NCBI RefSeq assembly: GCF_008085915.1
Contig: NZ_VSJK01000003.1
Location: 248,001 to 312,000, forward strand
DNA: 64,000 bases
DNA from: Oceaniovalibus sp. ACAM 378
GTDB lineage: Bacteria > Pseudomonadota > Alphaproteobacteria > Rhodobacterales > Rhodobacteraceae
Direction: 5' to 3'
Shown: piece after piece, positions 9,701 to 18,630 of the stretch
How positions within the stretch are numbered: the stretch's first letter is position 1
How the letters are laid out: every line of letters begins with the position of its first letter
Notes under the pieces: model-generated
Databases searched by the model: none
The model's input: only the letters and a program-made list of their open reading frames with translations
What the model was told of the DNA's origin: nothing
Translations under genes and position numbers: made by a program

Positions 9701-11095
9701 ATGTTCACTACCGTTGAATTGCCGCTGTGGCTGTTGATCCTGATTGTGCTGTTTGCGGCGGTGACCTTTGCGACGCATTTTCTGAACCCGACTGTCCGCT
9801 GGTTCTTTCGCAACCGGGCCGAGCGTGTGGTGGCGCGGTTGAACGCGCGTCTTGACGTGCCGATCCAGCCCTTCAAGCTGGCGCGTCGGCACGACACCAT
9901 CCTGCGGCTGCTTTATGATCCTGCGGTTCTGGAGGCGGTGACCGCCCATGCGAAAGATACCGGAGTGCGCGAGGACGTGGCATTTTCCAATGCCGAGCGC
10001 TATGCGCGGGAAATCGTTCCGGCGTTCAGCGCCACCGCCTATTTCGGGTTTGCGATCCGGGCTGCGCGCTGGTTGTCGACGGCGTTGTTTCGGGTGCGAG
10101 TGCAGGACGGCAACACCGATCTGCTGCGCCGGATAGACCCCGAGGCAACGATCGTGTTCGTGATGAACCACCGCTCCAACATGGATTATGTTCTGGTGAC
10201 ATGGCTGGTCGGCGAGCGCAGCGCGCTGTCCTATGCCGTGGGAGAATGGGCGCGGGTCTGGCCGCTGTCATCGCTGATCCGGGCGATGGGGGCGTATTTC
10301 ATCCGCCGCCGGTCGCGTAACGCACTGTATCGTCGGGTTCTGGCGCGTTACGTTCAGATGGCGACCGAGGCAGGCGTGACCCAGGCAATGTTTCCCGAAG
10401 GCGGGCTCAGTCTGAGCGGTGCGGTCGGGCCGGCCAAGCTGGGACTGCTTAGCTATATCGTCGATGGGCGGGGCGACAGCGATGTGGTCTTCGTGCCCGT
10501 CGCGCTGAATTACGACAGGGTGATCGAGGACCGCATCCTGACCGAAACCGCATCACGGGGCGAGCGACGGTTCCGCGGCACATTTCTCAGCGGTTGCGGG
10601 TTTGCTCTGCGCTGGGGATTCAGGCGGATTACCGGTCAGGTGCGGCGATTTGGCTATGCGGCTGTGGCATTCGGGCGGCCTCTGGCGCTGTCCGGGTTCG
10701 CGGGCGAAGGTACGGCGCGGGTCGAGGATCTGTCGCGCGCGCTGATGGCCGAACTGCGCGGCGCGGTGCCGGTTCTGCCGGTCCCGCTGGCCTGCCTCGC
10801 GTTGCAACGGGCGGGCGGGCCGCTGTCCGAAGAAGAGTTGACGGCGCATATGGCCGAACTAGCGCAACAGATGCAGGCGCGCGATGCGCCCATGTGTGTT
10901 CAGTCACATCCCGATGACATGGACCCGCTTGCGATGCTGCGACTGCGCAAGATGGTCGTCGACACCGCGGCAGGGGTGGCAATTGCACCGGAAAAAGAGG
11001 CACTTGTGCGGTTTTATGCTGCCTCTGTTGCGCATCATCTGGATGATGCCGCGTTGCAACGAAATGCAAAAGATCCGACGGTCATCGAGACATAA
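9701..11095 (+). CDS. Membrane-bound glycerophosphate-type acyltransferase (PlsB/PlsC-like)
   Basis: Probable glycerol-3-phosphate or lysophosphatidate acyltransferase of the inner membrane. From the ATG at 9701 it is 464 residues with an N-terminal membrane segment (about residues 8-30). Family blocks are in order: NHRSNMDY (NHx4D catalytic motif) near residue 155, GAYFIRRR near 195, MFPEGGLSLSG near 230, then a valine-rich VFVPVALNYD block. The open frame extends to 9611 but those residues lack a signal and look like leader. The gene sits between the divergent ecm and downstream ccr; its substrate and any link to the pathway are not shown by the sequence. Confidence 0.85.
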   Translation: MFTTVELPLWLLILIVLFAAVTFATHFLNPTVRWFFRNRAERVVARLNARLDVPIQPFKLARRHDTILRLLYDPAVLEAVTAHAKDTGVREDVAFSNAERYAREIVPAFSATAYFGFAIRAARWLSTALFRVRVQDGNTDLLRRIDPEATIVFVMNHRSNMDYVLVTWLVGERSALSYAVGEWARVWPLSSLIRAMGAYFIRRRSRNALYRRVLARYVQMATEAGVTQAMFPEGGLSLSGAVGPAKLGLLSYIVDGRGDSDVVFVPVALNYDRVIEDRILTETASRGERRFRGTFLSGCGFALRWGFRRITGQVRRFGYAAVAFGRPLALSGFAGEGTARVEDLSRALMAELRGAVPVLPVPLACLALQRAGGPLSEEELTAHMAELAQQMQARDAPMCVQSHPDDMDPLAMLRLRKMVVDTAAGVAIAPEKEALVRFYAASVAHHLDDAALQRNAKDPTVIET

Positions 11096-11206
11096 AATTA
11101 CAAAAATGACCCTTGCGACATTGCATAGTTACCCCGCAAGCGATATCTGACGGTCAGAGGTCGCAACAATTCTGCATTGCGGCATGACTGAGCCCGGAGG
11201 TGCGCC

Positions 11207-12502
11207 ATGACGGCACTGGATTCCAAGACGCCGCCGATGGCCCATGACGCGGCCATCAAAGATCTCTATGAGGTCGGTGAAATTCCGCCCATGGGCCATC
11301 TGCCCGCGCAGATGCATGCCTGGGCGATCCGTCGCGACCGGCACGGCGAACCCGACACGTCGTTTCAGCTGGAAGTGGTCGATGTGAAACGCCCCGACAG
11401 CAACGAGGTTTGTGTGCTGGTGATGGCGGCAGGGGTGAATTACAATGGCGTCTGGGCCGGACTTGGCATCCCGATCAGCCCGTTCGACGTGCACAAGGCC
11501 GACTATCATATCGCCGGGTCCGACGCCGCCGGGATCGTTTGGGCGGTGGGTGACAAGGTGACCCGCTGGAAGGTGGGCGACGAGGTGGTCATCCACTGCA
11601 ACCAGGATGACGGCGACGACGAAGAATGTAACGGCGGCGATCCGATGTTTTCGCCCAGCCAGCGGATCTGGGGTTACGAAACTCCCGACGGATCATTCGC
11701 ACAGTTCACCACGGTGCAGTCGCAACAACTCATGCCGCGCCCGCGTCACCTGACCTGGGAAGAATCCGCCTGCTATACCCTGACGTTGGCGACCGCATAC
11801 CGCATGCTGTTCGGCCACCATCCGCATGAATTGAAGCCGGGCCAGAACGTGTTGGTCTGGGGGGCGTCCGGTGGGCTGGGATCCTATGCGATCCAGCTGA
11901 TCAACACCGCCGGGGCCAACGCCATCGGTGTGATTTCCGACGAGGATAAACGCGATTTCGTGATGTCGCTGGGTGCCAAGGGCGTGCTGAACCGCAAGGA
12001 TTTCAATTGCTGGGGGCAGATGCCGACGGTGAACACAGATGAGTATAAAGAGTGGTTCGCCGAGGTCAGGAAATTCGGCAAGGCAATCTGGGACATCACC
12101 GGAAAGGGCGTGAACGTCGATCTGGTGTTTGAACACCCGGGCGAGGCGACGTTTCCTGTGTCGGTCTTCGTGGTCAAGAAGGGCGGCATGGTGGTGATCT
12201 GCGCCGGGACAACAGGGTACAATCTGACGCTGGACGCGCGGTATCTGTGGATGCATCAGAAACGGGTGCAGGGCTCGCATTTTGCGCATCTGAAACAGGC
12301 GGCATCGGCGAACAAGCTGATGATCGAACGGCGGCTTGACCCCTGCATGTCCGAGGTTTTCGCCTGGGATGAAATCCCCGCAGCGCATGTCAAGATGCGG
12401 CGCAATGAACACAAACCCGGCAATATGGCGGTGTTGGTTCAGGCGCCGCGCACAGGATTGCGGACGCTGGAAGACGCGATCGAGGCACAGCGCGGGGTCT
12501 GA
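11207..12502 (+). CDS. ccr: Crotonyl-CoA carboxylase/reductase
   Basis: NADPH-dependent reductive carboxylation of crotonyl-CoA to (2S)-ethylmalonyl-CoA, the CO2-fixing signature enzyme of the ethylmalonyl-CoA pathway. The 431-residue medium-chain reductase has the N-terminal extension typical of Ccr, the nucleotide loop VLVWGASGGLGSYA near residue 210, and conserved HFAHLKQAASANKL and HIAGSDAAG-type blocks. GGAGG lies 6 bases before the ATG. A canonical terminator follows. The 110 bases upstream contain repeated TTGC/ATTGC words that could be regulatory. Confidence 0.97.
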   Translation: MTALDSKTPPMAHDAAIKDLYEVGEIPPMGHLPAQMHAWAIRRDRHGEPDTSFQLEVVDVKRPDSNEVCVLVMAAGVNYNGVWAGLGIPISPFDVHKADYHIAGSDAAGIVWAVGDKVTRWKVGDEVVIHCNQDDGDDEECNGGDPMFSPSQRIWGYETPDGSFAQFTTVQSQQLMPRPRHLTWEESACYTLTLATAYRMLFGHHPHELKPGQNVLVWGASGGLGSYAIQLINTAGANAIGVISDEDKRDFVMSLGAKGVLNRKDFNCWGQMPTVNTDEYKEWFAEVRKFGKAIWDITGKGVNVDLVFEHPGEATFPVSVFVVKKGGMVVICAGTTGYNLTLDARYLWMHQKRVQGSHFAHLKQAASANKLMIERRLDPCMSEVFAWDEIPAAHVKMRRNEHKPGNMAVLVQAPRTGLRTLEDAIEAQRGV

Positions 12503-12529
12503 TATCCCCCGGCCAAGCGCCGAATCATC

Positions 12530-12556
12530 AGGCCGCCCAAGGGCGGCCTTTTGTTT
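12530..12556 (+). terminator. Intrinsic terminator of ccr
   Basis: AGGCCGCC and GGCGGCCT (12530-12549) form a GC-rich stem with a tight loop, followed directly by TTTTGTTTT. It lies 27 bases after the ccr stop and matches a standard Rho-independent terminator. Confidence 0.9.
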
Positions 12557-12681
12557 TCCGTGCGATGCAAAACGAGCCCTCGCTATTTCTGGGGAGTTGA
12601 AATCTGCGAATATCGCCTGTCGGCTGATACATGCTAGGGTTGCATTAACCTTTGATTAAGAATTGCGCAGGAGAGTCAGCA

Positions 12682-12897
12682 ATGGCGAACGACTGGATAC
12701 TCGACGTGCTGGCAGACCTTAAACATTTCGCCGCCAAGAACGATCTTTCGGCCCTCGCAGCACAGCTGGAGCTTGCAGGTGCGGTGGCCGAGCGTGAAAT
12801 CACGTCGACCAAACTCCGGGCTCCGGCCCTGTCAGGACTGCATGCGGTCAATGCGCGAATGGTTCATCCAACGTTTGCAGGCGTCGACGACGCTTGA
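12682..12897 (+). CDS. Small protein preceding and overlapping the luxR-type gene
   Basis: A 71-residue acidic, helix-rich protein (MANDWILDVLADLKHFAAKN at its start) with AGGAGAG about 8 bases upstream of the ATG. Its last 56 bases overlap the start of the luxR-type regulator in another frame, so the two are likely translationally coupled. Composition and codon use fit a real gene rather than a shadow. I do not recognise a domain; a regulatory or partner role for the LuxR protein is only suggested by position. Confidence 0.65.
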   Translation: MANDWILDVLADLKHFAAKNDLSALAAQLELAGAVAEREITSTKLRAPALSGLHAVNARMVHPTFAGVDDA

Positions 12898-13555
12898 AGA
12901 TCTGAACTCGGCCATTCTCGACCTGCGCGACGGGTTCGGGATTGAACATCTTGTCTATCACTCGGTCAATTCTACCGGCGAACAATATGCCGCGCTGACT
13001 TATGGCGCGGATTGGGTCGCCCGCTATGTCACCGAAGACTATGCCCGGATCGATCCTGTCGTCGCCGGTTGTTACCGCCGCTTTCACCCTGTCGACTGGA
13101 AACAGCTTGACTGGACGTCCAAAGCTACCCGCAGTTTTCTGGGCGAAGCCAAGGACGCAGGTGTCGGCAATCAGGGGTATTCCCTGCCGATCCGCGGCCC
13201 CAGCGGACAATTCGCGCTCTTCACCATCAACCATCGCGCCACCGACGCCGAATGGGAATCCTATCGCGACGAACATCTGGATGATTTGATACTGCTGGCG
13301 CATTTCATGAATCAGAAGGCGCTGGAAATCGAGCGGGGCAGCGATCAGGTTCCGGCCCAAAAGCTGTCGCCGCGCGAAATCGATGCGCTGACCCTGCTGG
13401 CCACCGGGCTGAACCGTGCGCAGTCTGCGCAGACGCTGGCGATTTCAGAACACACGCTGCGGGTCTATATCGAAAGCGCGCGGTTCAAACTGGGCGCGAC
13501 AAACACCACCCATGCGGTCGCGCGGGCGCTATCACAGGGGCTGCTGGTCATCTGA
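12842..13555 (+). CDS. LuxR-type acyl-homoserine-lactone-responsive regulator
   Basis: Transcriptional regulator of about 237 residues with an N-terminal autoinducer-binding domain and a C-terminal LuxR helix-turn-helix. The ligand domain keeps the usual pattern: YGADWVARYVTEDYARIDPV (Trp, Tyr, Asp-Pro of the pocket), then a Phe/Trp stretch and GNQGYSLPIRGPSG. The HTH runs LSPREIDALTLLATGLNRAQ to ISEHTLRVYIESARFKLGA. I start it at the ATG at 12842 (AGGA just upstream); 12851 is equally possible. A cognate synthase gene follows 98 bases downstream, so this is a complete sensor/synthase pair. Confidence 0.92.
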   Translation: MRSMREWFIQRLQASTTLEDLNSAILDLRDGFGIEHLVYHSVNSTGEQYAALTYGADWVARYVTEDYARIDPVVAGCYRRFHPVDWKQLDWTSKATRSFLGEAKDAGVGNQGYSLPIRGPSGQFALFTINHRATDAEWESYRDEHLDDLILLAHFMNQKALEIERGSDQVPAQKLSPREIDALTLLATGLNRAQSAQTLAISEHTLRVYIESARFKLGATNTTHAVARALSQGLLVI

Positions 13556-13653
13556 TCCGTTAAAATTTGCGACATCCGCCGGTCGCGTAGGCAAGGGCGC
13601 GTTAACCACCGGCGGGGCATCCCGGACTCCACATTCATCGTGGAGGCAAAAGG

Positions 13654-14292
13654 ATGATCCGGTATCTTTTCGGCAATGCGCTGGCCCGTTACCCGCTGTT
13701 GCGCGACAGCATGTTCGCCGACCGCGCGGCACAGTTCCGAACCCGTCTGGGATGGGAGGTACCGGTAGACGCACGGGGGCACGAGCGGGATCAGTATGAT
13801 CCGTTGAATCCGCTTTATGTCATCTGGGAACGGCCCGACGGGCGGCACGGCGGATCGCTGCGTTATCTGCCGACCCTTGGGCGCACGATGCTGGGCGAAC
13901 ATTTCGCCCATCTGACGGGCGGTCCACCGATCCGTCACGCAGGGATTTGGGAATGTACGCGGTTCTGCATTTCCCCCGCGGCCAATCAGTCCGAAGGGCG
14001 TGTCTCGGCGGCGCTGATGCTGGGCGGGCTTGAGGTTGGGTTGAATCTGGGTCTTTCCCATGCGGTCGGAGTCTTCGACGCGCGGATGATGCGGATTTAC
14101 CGGCGGTTGGGCTGGCCCCCTGCCGTGCTGGGGCACGACGGGGCGGGGTGCGACGCGATCTGCGCCGGGCTCTGGGCGTTCACCGCCGATCTGCGGCCCG
14201 GATTGTTGGCTCGTGCGGGGCTGTCGGGTGAACTTTCGGCCCATTGGTATCGTCGTGCGTTTGGCGACGGGAAACTGGTTCTGGCGGCCTGA
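13654..14292 (+). CDS. LuxI-type acyl-homoserine lactone synthase
   Basis: Autoinducer synthase using S-adenosylmethionine and acyl-ACP. The 212-residue length is normal. All the classic invariant positions can be found: Arg24, Phe28, Trp34, acidic residues in the RDQYDPLNPLY block near 46-49, Arg70, Phe84, Glu100 and Arg103 (GIWECTRFCI). GGAGG sits 7 bases before the ATG. It follows the luxR-type gene in the same direction. An 8-base inverted repeat (13576-13583 and 13608-13615) lies between them but does not look like a typical lux box. The acyl chain specificity cannot be read from the sequence. Confidence 0.92.
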   Translation: MIRYLFGNALARYPLLRDSMFADRAAQFRTRLGWEVPVDARGHERDQYDPLNPLYVIWERPDGRHGGSLRYLPTLGRTMLGEHFAHLTGGPPIRHAGIWECTRFCISPAANQSEGRVSAALMLGGLEVGLNLGLSHAVGVFDARMMRIYRRLGWPPAVLGHDGAGCDAICAGLWAFTADLRPGLLARAGLSGELSAHWYRRAFGDGKLVLAA

Positions 14293-14322
14293 TGGTTCTG
14301 GGCATCCGGCGACGCCGCGCAT

Positions 14323-15879
14323 ATGGTCGCCGCCATGTCCTTGCCCGCTGAACGCCCCGCATCGCCCCCGCTTTCCGAAGATCAGGCCGACGCCTTCGAT
14401 CGGATCACCGAGATGCTGCGCGCTGCCGGAGTTGACCTCGATAACGAGGCGCTGACTCCTATGGCGGAAGGTGCGTCGCGGGTGCTGGCGGTGACGGGCA
14501 AAGCCGGTTCGGGCAAGACGATGTTGCTGGCCCGGCTGTTTCACGCGATTGCCGATGCGGGTGTCGATGTCGTTTCAGGCGACTGGGAGGGGCGTAAACG
14601 CAAGGATCGGCGCACCCTCGCGATTCTCGCGCCAACGAACAAGGCGGCCAGCGTGCTGCGCAACCGCGGCGTGCCTGCGACGACAATCCACCGCATCCTG
14701 TATACTCCGGTCTATGATCCTGAATATGAAAGGGTGGCCGAATGGCTGGCGGGAAATGGCGAACGGCCCACGATTGAGGGGTTGAGCGATATCGCGCTCG
14801 ACCGGGCTTGGGCGTTTTTCCAGACCAACAAATCCGTGCCGGGCGCACTGGCCACGGCGGGCGTCAGGGGCAGCGATTTCATCACCGGGTGGAAACGGCG
14901 CGAAGAGCCGCTGGATATCGGGCTGGTCGATGAATCCTCGATGTTGGACACGCGCCAGTTCGACGATCTTCAAGAGATTTTTCCCACCTTGATGCTGTTT
15001 GGCGATCCGGCACAGCTCGCCCCGGTCAAGCAATCGGGAGCGATGGTTTTCGATACGCTGGACCCGGCGAAAGTTCTGACGTTGAACCGTATCCACCGTC
15101 AGGATCTGGACAATCCGATTCTCGATCTGGCCCACGCGCTGGCCGACCCCGATCTGACCTATGACGCATTCGACCGGATGGTGCATGATGCGGCTGCCAG
15201 TGACCCCCGGGTCATTGTCGCCGGGCGGGTCGAGGCAAAGATGATGGCGCGTTCGCCTGTTCTGGTTTGGCGCAATGCCACGCGGATCCGGCTGATCCAT
15301 GCGTTTCGCGCCGCCTATGGCGCGCCTGCCGACGCTCTGTTGCCCGGTGAACCGCTGATCTGCGACGGGCTTGAACTGCCGCTGAAACACCGCAAGAAAC
15401 GGATTGATCTTGAGGCCCGGGGGCTGATCAAAGGCGCGCAGGTGATCTTTCTTGGCGAAGGGCGCAAGCCGGGGTTTTCGCGTCTGCATGTCATGGGCGC
15501 CGAAGAACCGCAGGTCAGCGCCGCCAGTATCGTCAAGATCGAGATGCCGGACGAAGAAGAACCGTTCATCCCCTTTGCGGCCCGTATGGGCGCGACGTTT
15601 CTGCATGGCGCGGCGGTGACGATCCACAAGGCGCAGGGCAGCCAGTGGCCCGACGTGCAGGTCTTTGCGCCCGACCTTTCCGCCGCCGCCTGGACAGGTC
15701 GCAACGAGGCGGGCGTGGATTTGTGGAAACGCCTCGCCTATGTCGCCATCACCCGTGCGGAAGAACGTTTGTTCTGGGTGGTGCGCAATCGTCTGGCGCT
15801 GCCGGACGCGCCGCTGGGGATAGATGATCTGACCGCTCCGGCCGCACCTTTGACGCTGCAAGGCGAAGGCGAGGTCTGA
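14323..15879 (+). CDS. RecD-like ATP-dependent DNA helicase
   Basis: A 518-residue superfamily 1 helicase of the RecD/AAA_30 type. Motif I TGKAGSGKT is at residues 58-66, then LAPTNKAASVLR, motif II LVDESSMLD near 205, motif III FGDPAQLAPVKQSG, an arginine-rich NRIHRQD block, and the UvrD-like C-terminal motifs TIHKAQGSQWPDVQVF and YVAITRAEERLFW near 430-475. It lacks the long N-terminal domain of RecD2, so it is a compact form found on its own in alphaproteobacteria. ATG at 14323 or 14335 could serve as start; neither has a strong ribosome site. A role in repair or recombination is inferred from the family. Confidence 0.85.
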   Translation: MVAAMSLPAERPASPPLSEDQADAFDRITEMLRAAGVDLDNEALTPMAEGASRVLAVTGKAGSGKTMLLARLFHAIADAGVDVVSGDWEGRKRKDRRTLAILAPTNKAASVLRNRGVPATTIHRILYTPVYDPEYERVAEWLAGNGERPTIEGLSDIALDRAWAFFQTNKSVPGALATAGVRGSDFITGWKRREEPLDIGLVDESSMLDTRQFDDLQEIFPTLMLFGDPAQLAPVKQSGAMVFDTLDPAKVLTLNRIHRQDLDNPILDLAHALADPDLTYDAFDRMVHDAAASDPRVIVAGRVEAKMMARSPVLVWRNATRIRLIHAFRAAYGAPADALLPGEPLICDGLELPLKHRKKRIDLEARGLIKGAQVIFLGEGRKPGFSRLHVMGAEEPQVSAASIVKIEMPDEEEPFIPFAARMGATFLHGAAVTIHKAQGSQWPDVQVFAPDLSAAAWTGRNEAGVDLWKRLAYVAITRAEERLFWVVRNRLALPDAPLGIDDLTAPAAPLTLQGEGEV

Positions 15880-16003
15880 TCCGGGGAAACCCGGTCGCCA
15901 CATAGCCACGTGACGGCATCACGACAGCAGACAAGACCGCTTTGAAATCCGCCGCAAGATCGCGCAACCCGACCCGACAATCTGCGGCTCAGGTCGTCCC
16001 GCC

Positions 16004-16759
16004 TTAGTTGCGGACGTATCGGAAGACAGCGGAGGCGCCCCAGCCCGCCGCGATGGCGATAAACAGCGACAGCAGCCCGTACAGATAAGGCTGTTCATAG
16101 GCGAGAGCGTGGAGAAAACGCTCCATCCCCACCTTGCGCACAAAAATCACCGTCTCGTATTGGCTGATCACCTGTTTGTCCCGCAACAGCAGGAAGCGCA
16201 CGGCATAGTTCCCCTCGACCAGATTTGCCGGCAGGCTGACCGACGTATTGAACAGGGTATCCGAGGTCAGCTCGACCGCACCTTCATTCATCTGATAGCG
16301 TTTCGATTCGGTGCGGATTCTGATCAGCGCCTCGGTGAACGCATCGCCGTCTACGCCCTGATCCGCCATCCCGGCGAAAATCGCGCTGCGCACCGAAATA
16401 CGGTGCAGCAGGTCGGTATCTTCGCTCACAAGCTCGGAGATCGGTGCGCTGGTCGACACGGCGTAAAGCGTTGGTGCGCTTTGCACCCCCAGCGCGTCGA
16501 CGTTGACCCAGATCGGCCCGACTTTTTCCTTGCGCCGCACAGTCAGCGCCTCGTCCGGGCCTGACACGGTGATGATGACACCCAGCTCGGTTGAATAGTC
16601 GATCGCCTGCTGCCGTTTGATCGCGCCAAAGATCAGGATTTCGGATCCGTCAAAGTTGGTGCTGATCGAGATTTGTCGCTGGCTCAGTCCGGCCACCACT
16701 TCCTCGGCACGGACGGGCAGGGCGCAGAGCGTCAACAGGATCAGCAGCCGCAGGATCAA
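16004..16759 (-). CDS. TIGR02186 family transmembrane protein
   Basis: A 251-residue exported protein with a Sec signal (ILRLLILLTLCALPVRA), a mainly beta periplasmic domain, and one C-terminal membrane anchor (LYGLLSLFIAIAAGWGA). It belongs to an alphaproteobacterial family found next to TauE/SafE exporters. I place the start at a TTG at 16759 because its TTGA overlaps the stop of the upstream exporter gene, a purine-rich GGGGGGACGG precedes it, and the signal peptide then begins at residue 2; the longer frame would put coding sequence inside the exporter. Function unknown, probably a partner of the exporter. Confidence 0.8.
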   Translation of the reverse strand: MILRLLILLTLCALPVRAEEVVAGLSQRQISISTNFDGSEILIFGAIKRQQAIDYSTELGVIITVSGPDEALTVRRKEKVGPIWVNVDALGVQSAPTLYAVSTSAPISELVSEDTDLLHRISVRSAIFAGMADQGVDGDAFTEALIRIRTESKRYQMNEGAVELTSDTLFNTSVSLPANLVEGNYAVRFLLLRDKQVISQYETVIFVRKVGMERFLHALAYEQPYLYGLLSLFIAIAAGWGASAVFRYVRN

Positions 16760-17670
16760 TTTCCGTCCCCCCGGCCCAGTGAATAAAGTTCTGACGGCAT
16801 GAGCAGAAGGTCGAGCGCCAGTTTGCCACAAACCAGCAGGACCAGCCCGGCGAGCAGGATGCGCAGCTGCTCTGCCTTCATCTTTAACCCGATGCGGGTG
16901 CCGATCTGTGCGCCGATCACACCGCCCACAAGCAGCAGAACCGCCAGCACGATGTCGACGGTGTTGTTGGTGACCGCGTGCAGCATGGTGGTGAAGGCTG
17001 TGACAAAAATAATCTGGAACAGCGATGTGCCGATCACCACCTTGGTCGGCATCCCCAGAAGATAAATCATCGCCGGCACCATGAGGAACCCGCCGCCAAC
17101 CCCCATGATCGCCGACAGCACCCCCACCAGAAGCCCGACCAGCAGCGGCGGAATGACCGAGATATACAGCCCCGATTTGCGGAACTTGATCTTCATCGGC
17201 AGATTATGCACCCAATTGTGCTTATGCCGGGTGATCAGCGTGCCCTTGCGGGACCTGCGAATGGCATTCACCGACTCGATCAGCATCAGGAAGCCAACGA
17301 TACCCAAAAGCACGACATAGGACAGGTTGACCAACAGATCGACCTGACCCAGCGCGCGCAGCATGTTGAAAACCTGCACCCCAAGCAGGGATCCGGCCAG
17401 CCCCCCGGCCAGCAAGACGCTACCCATCCGCATATCGACGGTTTTTCGCTTGAGATGGGCGAGAAGGGCCGAAAACGACGATGCGACGATCTGATTGACC
17501 GATGTTGCCACGGCAACCGCAGGCGGGATGCCGATAAAGAACAGCAGCGGCGTGATCAGAAATCCGCCGCCAACCCCGAACATTCCCGACAAAACACCGA
17601 CCAATCCGCCGACACCCAAGAGCAGGAATGCATTGACCGATACTTCGGCGATTGGCAGGTAGATTTGCAT
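16756..17670 (-). CDS. TauE/SafE family sulfite/anion exporter
   Basis: A 304-residue multi-pass permease with the two-fold repeat of the family: GVLSGMFGVGGGFLITPLL near residue 27 and GVLSAIMGVGGGFLMVPA near 185, separated by a cytoplasmic loop and followed by further hydrophobic segments. Homologues export sulfite or sulfonate-derived anions; the substrate here is not defined. It overlaps the TIGR02186 gene by a TTGA junction, so the pair forms an operon on the minus strand. Confidence 0.9.
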   Translation of the reverse strand: MQIYLPIAEVSVNAFLLLGVGGLVGVLSGMFGVGGGFLITPLLFFIGIPPAVAVATSVNQIVASSFSALLAHLKRKTVDMRMGSVLLAGGLAGSLLGVQVFNMLRALGQVDLLVNLSYVVLLGIVGFLMLIESVNAIRRSRKGTLITRHKHNWVHNLPMKIKFRKSGLYISVIPPLLVGLLVGVLSAIMGVGGGFLMVPAMIYLLGMPTKVVIGTSLFQIIFVTAFTTMLHAVTNNTVDIVLAVLLLVGGVIGAQIGTRIGLKMKAEQLRILLAGLVLLVCGKLALDLLLMPSELYSLGRGDGN

Positions 17671-17823
17671 GGGCTCACATAGACCGCGTTAGGTGGGCAG
17701 AGCAACGGCGACTTTCAAGCCAGTGCGCGTTTTCAATAGGGCCAGTTTTTCACCGGGCGAGCGCGCACACCGGGTTTCGCCATCGTTAAAAGGTTGGCCG
17801 ATTGCGGATGCGATGGCCATCCG

Positions 17824-18630
17824 TCACGACAGGTCGCGCAGGAACCGGCGCAGCACCCGCTCCAGTTTCGCCGCGCCGATGGGCGCCATGGCCTTGGTGT
17901 GTTCGTGGCTGATCGATTCATCGCTCATTCCGGCGGCCATGTTGGTGATGGTCGAAATCGCGGCGACCTTCAGCCCAAGAAACCGAGCCAGAATGGTTTC
18001 CGGCACGGTGGACATGCCCACGGCATCGGCGCCCAGAATACGGATCGCGTTGATCTCGGCGGGTGTTTCAAACGATGGGCCGGAATACCAGGCATAGACA
18101 CCCTGATCCAGATCGACACCTTCACCGCTTGCCGCGTCCAGCAAGGCCTGACGCAGGTCGGGATCATAGGCATCTTTCATCGGCACGAACCGCGCATCGG
18201 TGGCTTCGCCGATCAGCGGGTTCAGGCCGGAAAAATTGATATGGTCGGTCAGACACATCAGGCTGCCGGTGACCATGTCAGGCTGCAAGGATCCAGCCGC
18301 ATTGGTGACGATCAACGACCCGGCGCCCAGCCCCTTGAGCACCTCAATTGGCAGGCGCATGGCATCGGCCCGCCCGGATTCATAGTAATGCGACCGACCG
18401 CCAAACACCGCGACCTGCACGCCCTCAAGCGCGCCGATCACCAGTTTCGGATTATGGCCGGATACACCGGCGTGGGGAAAACCCGGCAGCTCGTCATAGT
18501 CAATCGCCACCCCGTCGACCGCATCGGCCAGATGACCCAGCCCCGACCCAAGGATCAGGCCAAACCGCACGTCGGTGTCCCCGGCACGGTCACGGATGAT
18601 ACGGACCAGATCGTCAGCGTTCTTTGACAT
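17824..18630 (-). CDS. Purine nucleoside phosphorylase, trimeric PunA/XapA type
   Basis: Cytosolic phosphorylase for inosine, guanosine or xanthosine. The 268-residue protein from the ATG at 18630 (GGAGAGG just upstream) carries GLILGSGLGHLAD phosphate-binding near residue 25, GRSHYYESG near 80, VTNAAGSLQPD near 115, the GPSFETPAEI block near 190, VGMSTVPE near 210 and ITNMAAG near 235. It is the last gene of the nucleoside ABC importer cluster and overlaps the permease stop by 17 bases, so imported purine nucleosides are probably cleaved here. It is unrelated in fold class to the DeoD at 6.4 kb. Confidence 0.93.
   Translation of the reverse strand: MSKNADDLVRIIRDRAGDTDVRFGLILGSGLGHLADAVDGVAIDYDELPGFPHAGVSGHNPKLVIGALEGVQVAVFGGRSHYYESGRADAMRLPIEVLKGLGAGSLIVTNAAGSLQPDMVTGSLMCLTDHINFSGLNPLIGEATDARFVPMKDAYDPDLRQALLDAASGEGVDLDQGVYAWYSGPSFETPAEINAIRILGADAVGMSTVPETILARFLGLKVAAISTITNMAAGMSDESISHEHTKAMAPIGAAKLERVLRRFLRDLS

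Noticed and set aside
13576-13615. Inverted repeat CCGCCGGT/ACCGGCGG before luxI as a lux box
   Set aside because: The 24-base spacer and GC-only arms do not fit a LuxR-type site of about 20 bases; it may be an mRNA hairpin instead.
13465-15909. Long minus-strand open frames (359 and 444 codons) opposite luxI and the helicase
   Set aside because: They lie antisense to genes with clear motifs, show arginine/proline-rich shadow composition typical of high-GC DNA, and lack ribosome sites.
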